Part shown: positions 1-5,154 of the stretch, one piece after another
Layout: every line of letters begins with the position of its first letter
Position numbering within the stretch: position 1 is the first letter of the stretch
Assembly: GCA_012516115.1 (NCBI GenBank)
Contig: JAAYXC010000132.1
Span: 1 to 5,154 of the forward strand
From: Bacillota bacterium
GTDB lineage: Bacteria; Bacillota; UBA4882; JAAYXC01
Length of the DNA stretch: 5,154 nt
Reading direction: 5' to 3'
Made by a program: the position numbers and the translations under genes
Notes under the pieces: generated by a model
The model's input: only the letters and a program-made list of their open reading frames with translations
What the model was told of the DNA's origin: nothing
The model's database searches: none

Positions 1-62
1 CCCGGCACGAAGCTCTTCCGGTTAACTTGACTCAGCTCCAGCTCCTCTCGTCTCTTTCTCGA

Positions 63-74
63 AAACCATGGTTT
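63..74. repeat. 12-bp perfect palindrome in AT-rich leader
   Basis: AAACCATGGTTT is its own reverse complement. It sits at the edge of an AT-rich patch (about 62-120) that contrasts with the GC-rich remainder of the window. It could be a protein-binding dyad upstream of the nucleotidyltransferase remnant, but it is short and nothing else supports a function. No coding frame is convincing anywhere in 1-203. Confidence 0.35.
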
Positions 75-142
75 AAATTGTGGTATTAATAAGTATATCA
101 TATTTGGGTCGCTAAGCAATAATCCGTGGTTTTCCCTACGGT

Positions 143-159
143 TTGACAATACCTGTCAA
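143..159. promoter_or_regulatory. TTGACA-N5-TGTCAA dyad, possible -35/operator
   Basis: TTGACA (143-148) and TGTCAA (154-159) form a perfect 6-bp inverted repeat with a 5-bp spacer. TTGACA is also a consensus -35 hexamer. At 17 bp spacing the matching -10 would be TAGCCT (166-171), a weak match; the better hexamer TAAAAT (171-176) lies 22 bp away, which is too far. The element lies 45 bp upstream of the first nucleotidyltransferase start codon. It may be an operator overlapping a promoter for the MNT-HEPN remnant, as expected for an autoregulated toxin-antitoxin pair, but this is inference. Confidence 0.3.
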
Positions 160-203
160 GGGTGCTAGCCTAAAATTGGCCGGACGACCGAGATGAAAAA
201 CGC

Positions 204-518
204 GTGGTGAGAATGATGCCCCATCGAGAACAGGTCCGGGAAGTAATAAGGCAGATCGTGGAGAGGTACGCTCCGGAGAAAGTGTTTCTCTTCGGCTCGT
301 GCGCCAAAGGTATACCGGCCGAAGCAGCGATATCGATCTATGCCTCGTCAAAGAGGTGGAGGATATACGTAAATTCAAACGTGACGTCCAATTGAACCTG
401 GACGCGGAGATCCCGGTGGATCTCGTGGTTTATACCCCCGCGGTCTAGACGGAATTGACCCGGGACCGGGCGAGTTTTGCGTCCACATCCAGGCGAGGGG
501 GGCGGCCGCCGTGGATAA
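204..518 (+). pseudogene. MNT-type minimal nucleotidyltransferase (antitoxin-like), broken
   Basis: This is the remnant of a small Pol-beta-superfamily nucleotidyltransferase of the kind paired with HEPN proteins. The start is GTG 204 (ATG at 213 or 216 is also possible). The first frame reads through EKVFLFGSCAKG, the Gly-Ser nucleotide-binding turn of the family. The second motif, SSDIDLCLVKEVED, begins at 323 in another frame, so one base is missing between about 312 and 325. The third acidic strand follows as EIPVDLVVYTP. A TAG at 446-448 then interrupts the frame, although readable sequence (TELTRDRASFAS) continues after it. The intact product would be about 104 residues, which is normal for the family. 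In intact systems the enzyme adenylylates and silences its HEPN partner. The downstream HEPN remnant starts at 511, so the two genes originally abutted or overlapped. Family assignment is firm from the GS...SDID motif; loss of function is inferred from two independent lesions. Confidence 0.8.
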
Positions 519-891
519 CATGCGGTATCTGGATTGGCTGAAGATGGCGAAAAACGACTTACCGCCGCCAGGATCCTCTTCGAACACGGAGCGGATAACG
601 CCCTGGTCTGTTTCCATTGACAGCAGGCCATCGAAAAATACCTCAAAGGGTATATCCTCAAACAAAGCCAAGAGATCGTGGAGGGATACGGCCTCGTCAG
701 ATCGGGGAAGATCGCCTGGCGGTTTAACCCGGAATTCGGAAACTATCTAAAATATCTAGCGCTGGTTAAACGAGATTACATCGAGACCAGATACCCTGCG
801 GACCAGCCACTCGTGGTCTCCCGCGAGGATGTGCAGGAGTGTTTGTGGGATCGTCGAAAAAATCATGGTGTTCATCGAGGCGAATCTTTAA
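511..891 (+). pseudogene. HEPN domain protein (toxin-like partner of MNT), broken
   Basis: The N-terminus MRYLDWLKMAKNDL reads from GTG 511 or ATG 520. One base is missing at 559-562, after which the frame resumes as TAARILFEHGADNALVCFH. A TGA at 618-620 then stands where relatives usually have Cys (the CFHCQQA pattern), followed by QQAIEKYLKGYILK, the signature helix of the HEPN family (PF05168 type). The central RDYIETRYP block is also typical. One extra base at about 846-849 (TGGG) shifts the frame again, after which WIVEKIMVFIEANL ends at a natural TAA (889-891). The two frame changes cancel, leaving 127 codons including the stop, the expected family length. HEPN proteins in such pairs are usually RNases. 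I do not see a clear R-x4-6-H motif, and the usual EGH...LV histidine is Tyr (EGYGLV). Three lesions make this a pseudogene. Confidence 0.8.
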
Positions 892-1083
892 CGGGTTTTT
901 CCCAGATCATGCTTTAAGACCGCCGTCTCGCCCTCGCAGGCCGCCCGGGCCATCCTCATCGGGTATTGTCATGACCCGGCGAAAGAGGCCATGCCATTTG
1001 CGGGCGAGGGTTCCGGCCGCGTTATTCGTTTTCCCGAAGAGACCGCGCAAGGCGCGCCGAAGATCGGTGGGATTAGAAGAACG
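892..1083. other. Gap with no assignable gene
   Basis: This stretch separates the convergent HEPN and cupin remnants. On the plus strand a frame reads from about 918 through YCHDPAKEAMPFAGEG. On the minus strand a frame containing SGKRITRPEPSPANGMASF, then a stop, then EGETAVLKHDLGKTR ends at a TAA near 888-890. Neither has a family signature that I recognise, an RBS plus start, or a useful length. It may be a fragment of a decayed gene. I see no terminator with a U-tract, no RNA gene and no repeat here. Confidence 0.4.
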
Positions 1084-1430
1084 TCAATACGTCAAGATCA
1101 CCGCCAAGACCTCCAGCGGTTCCTCGCCGATATTGGCCAAGGCATGGGTCCGGCCGCCGCCCGCGATGGCCGCCTCCCCCGGGCCCAGCTCGAAACTGGT
1201 GCCGTCCTCGGTGACACGGGCCCGCCTTTCAAAATGTAAAAAATTTCCTCTTCCTCTTTATGCTCGTGTAGCCCGAGGGAACAGCCCGGTTCGAGGACGA
1301 GCCGGGCGATGAGCCTGGTATGGCCCCGGTACTCCCCGGGTTCAAAGAGATGGTAGATCCTGACCTCCCCTTCGCCTCCCCGCATCCGCGGACGGACCTC
1401 TTCGCGCATCTCGGCGGCGCGCTTGATCAT
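1084..1430 (-). pseudogene. Small single-domain cupin, one frameshift
   Basis: This is a cupin-2-type beta-barrel protein with ATG at 1430-1428 and an upstream AAGGAG. Cupin motif 1 is perfect, G(x5)HxH(x4)E(x6)G, at residues 49-69 with metal ligands His55, His57 and Glu62. Directly after Gly69 the frame breaks, with one base missing at about 1220-1226. In the restored frame the protein continues RARVTEDGTSFELGPGEAAI. Motif 2 follows, with metal-ligand His in RTHALAN, where only the usual Pro is replaced by Gly. It ends LEVLAVILTY at TGA 1086-1084. Adding one base gives exactly 116 codons, a normal small-cupin length, so a single one-base deletion explains everything. Substrate is unknown, because this fold serves isomerases, dioxygenases and ligand-binding proteins alike. 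It lies downstream of leuS on the same strand. A sequencing error is possible, since the break sits in a GGC/GGGCCC-rich stretch. Confidence 0.85.
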
Positions 1431-1463
1431 CTTCCCCCGCTCCTTCCACCGGGATTTCGTATC

Positions 1464-1488
1464 TCGGCCTTTTAACAGGAAAGGCCGA
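1464..1488. repeat. 9-bp perfect stem-loop upstream of the cupin
   Basis: TCGGCCTTT (1464-1472) pairs with AAAGGCCGA (1480-1488) around the 7-nt loop TAACAGG. It lies 33 bp upstream of the cupin ATG. Neither strand has a T-run after it, so it is not a classical intrinsic terminator. It could be an operator dyad or a leader hairpin in the cupin mRNA. Confidence 0.5.
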
Positions 1489-1550
1489 CGTTACCGCCAC
1501 TCCGACCTGCGGCCATCCCCTTGGCGAACCACCTCCAGCCCTTCGGGTAA

Positions 1551-1578
1551 CCTCCTCTCTTCGACCGAAGAGAGGAGG
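1551..1578 (-). terminator. 12-bp perfect stem-loop after leuS, likely terminator
   Basis: CCTCCTCTCTTC (1551-1562) pairs perfectly with GAAGAGAGGAGG (1567-1578) around a 4-nt loop. The first arm met by transcription begins about 30 bp downstream of the leuS TAG. The position and stem strength fit a transcript end or 3' stabilising hairpin for leuS. On the leuS strand the following bases are TTACCC, so the U-tract expected of a Rho-independent terminator is missing. The purine-rich arm GAGAGGAGG also resembles a Shine-Dalgarno sequence, but no gene starts after it on the plus strand. Confidence 0.5.
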
Positions 1579-1607
1579 GAAGGCATCCCAGAGAGCTTTA
1601 CCAGCCC

Positions 1608-4415
<2,808 letters not shown>

Positions 4416-4421
4416 CGAGCC

Positions 4422-4427
4422 CCTCCT
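4422..4427 (-). promoter_or_regulatory. leuS ribosome binding site, decides the start
   Basis: AGGAGG on the minus strand lies 6 nt before GTG 4415 and 9 nt before GTG 4412. It places translation initiation at these tandem GTG codons rather than at the upstream in-frame TTG at 4445. Confidence 0.8.
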
Positions 4428-4466
4428 CGCCTCCGTGTGAAGCAAAACGGCTCTGGATTCATTTCA

Positions 4467-4495
4467 GTTATACCAAAGCCCGGCGAGAGCGTCAA
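4467..4495 (-). promoter_or_regulatory. sigma-70/sigma-A type promoter of leuS
   Basis: Read on the minus strand, TTGACG (4495-4490) and TATAAC (4472-4467) are separated by exactly 17 bp, with each hexamer matching 5 of 6 consensus bases. Transcription would start near 4460, giving a 5' leader of about 45 nt before GTG 4415. That leader is too short for a T-box riboswitch, which is the usual leuS control in many Firmicutes. Confidence 0.85.
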
Positions 4496-4554
4496 GGCGA
4501 AGAGGGGAAGGGAAACAGGCCATGGTGTGGAAAACCTAAAAGACAAATCCGGTA

Positions 4555-4560
4555 AGGAGG
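4555..4560 (+). promoter_or_regulatory. SDR ribosome binding site
   Basis: AGGAGG (within AAGGAGG, 4554-4560) sits 7 nt before GTG 4568. It is a near-perfect Shine-Dalgarno sequence and fixes the SDR start. I see no convincing -35/-10 pair for this gene on the plus strand of the divergent gap. Confidence 0.85.
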
Positions 4561-4567
4561 TAAAAGG

Positions 4568-5154
4568 GTGAAGCAACCGGAAAAACGTACCGTCCTTATC
4601 ACCGGCGCCTCGACCGGCATCGGCGCGGCCATCGCCCTGCGACTGGCCCGGGAGGGTTACCGGGTCTTCGGCACCACCCGCCGGTTAAAAAACCTGGAAA
4701 ACGCGCCGAACGAGCTTAAGGCGGCCATGAACGAATGCTTCCTCCGCTTTGTGGAGCTCGATGTCACGGATCCCGCCACCATCGCGGCGGCGCTGGACCG
4801 GATCTACGCCGAGGCCGGCCAAATCGACGTGCTTATCAACAATGCTGGATGGGGGACCTTCGGGTCGGTGGAAGAACTACCGATCGAGACCGCCCGGGCA
4901 CTCTTTGAGGTCCTCGTCTTCGGTCCCCTTCGGATGATCGGGGCCGTCGTTCCCCGGATGCGGGAACGGCGGCACGGTATGGTGATCAACATTACCTCCA
5001 TCGCCGCCCGGGCGGTCATCCCCTTCCAGGCCCATTATTAGGCGGCCAAGGCCGCCATGGAAGCTCTCACCATCGGACTCCGCCAGGAGCTTTTACCTTT
5101 CGGCGTGCAGGTCGTAGCCGTGGCCCCGACCGATATCAACACCCGGTTCAACGA
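4568..5154 (+). pseudogene. Short-chain dehydrogenase/reductase with in-frame amber, 3' end cut by window
   Basis: This is a Rossmann-fold NAD(P)(H)-dependent oxidoreductase of the classical SDR family; the substrate cannot be told. Start GTG 4568 is fixed by AAGGAGG. Visible motifs: TGASTGIG cofactor loop at 12-19; TTRR after beta-2 (36-39), tentatively favouring NADP(H); LDVTD at 64-68; NNAG at 91-94; catalytic Ser144 in NITS; and catalytic Tyr157. The next codon is TAG (5039-5041), then AAKAAMEALTIGLRQEL continues in the same frame with Lys161 completing Y-x-x-x-K, followed by VVAVAPTDINTRFN to the window end. A single base change, for example TCG (Ser) to TAG, explains the stop. Two other conserved sites also differ: the catalytic Asn of the FEVNVFG segment is Leu116, and the usual PG after beta-6 is PT. 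Without readthrough the product is a 157-residue stub lacking Lys161. It is most likely a recent pseudogene; sequencing error or amber readthrough are alternatives. Confidence 0.85.

Noticed and set aside
338..671. Two overlapping minus-strand frames of about 100 residues
   Set aside because: They are antisense to the nucleotidyltransferase and HEPN remnants, which explain the same bases with real motifs.
839..1312. 157-residue open frame on the plus strand
   Set aside because: Arg/Pro/Ser-rich translation without recognisable domains; it overlaps the HEPN 3' end and runs antisense to the cupin, which has clear motifs.

Overview
The window is about 60% GC, with strong Shine-Dalgarno sequences (AAGGAGG, AGGAGG), GTG starts and a textbook vegetative promoter. 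This suggests a thermophile-like bacterium, either a high-GC clostridial Firmicute or a Chloroflexi relative. The leucyl-tRNA synthetase has wording that I associate with Chloroflexi and some thermophilic Firmicutes. That placement rests on memory and was not searched.

Layout. Bases 1-203 are a non-coding, partly AT-rich leader with two small dyads. Bases 204-891 (+) hold a broken two-gene module: a MNT-type minimal nucleotidyltransferase followed by its HEPN partner. It carries three single-base frame changes, one in-frame TAG and one in-frame TGA. Bases 892-1083 contain nothing I can name. Bases 1084-1430 (-) encode a small cupin split by one missing base. Bases 1431-1607 hold two perfect stem-loops (9 and 12 bp) between the cupin and leuS. 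Bases 1608-4415 (-) are leuS, complete and intact. A 152-bp divergent gap carries the leuS promoter. Bases 4568-5154 (+) are a short-chain dehydrogenase/reductase (SDR) with an amber codon directly after its catalytic tyrosine; the gene runs off the window end.

How the genes relate. leuS is a housekeeping gene and the only intact one here. All four flanking accessory genes are interrupted, while 2.8 kb of leuS reads without error. Local gene decay is therefore more likely than uniformly poor sequence. leuS itself ends in TAG at its natural C-terminus, so TAG is a normal stop in this genome.

Most worth a second look: the LeuRS architecture (about 105 extra residues late in the CP1 editing domain and no leucine-specific domain before KMSKS), a five-unit heptanucleotide tandem repeat read through by leuS, and the amber codon inside the SDR YxxxK motif. 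I found no convincing new defence or mobile system; the MNT-HEPN remnant is the closest thing to one.
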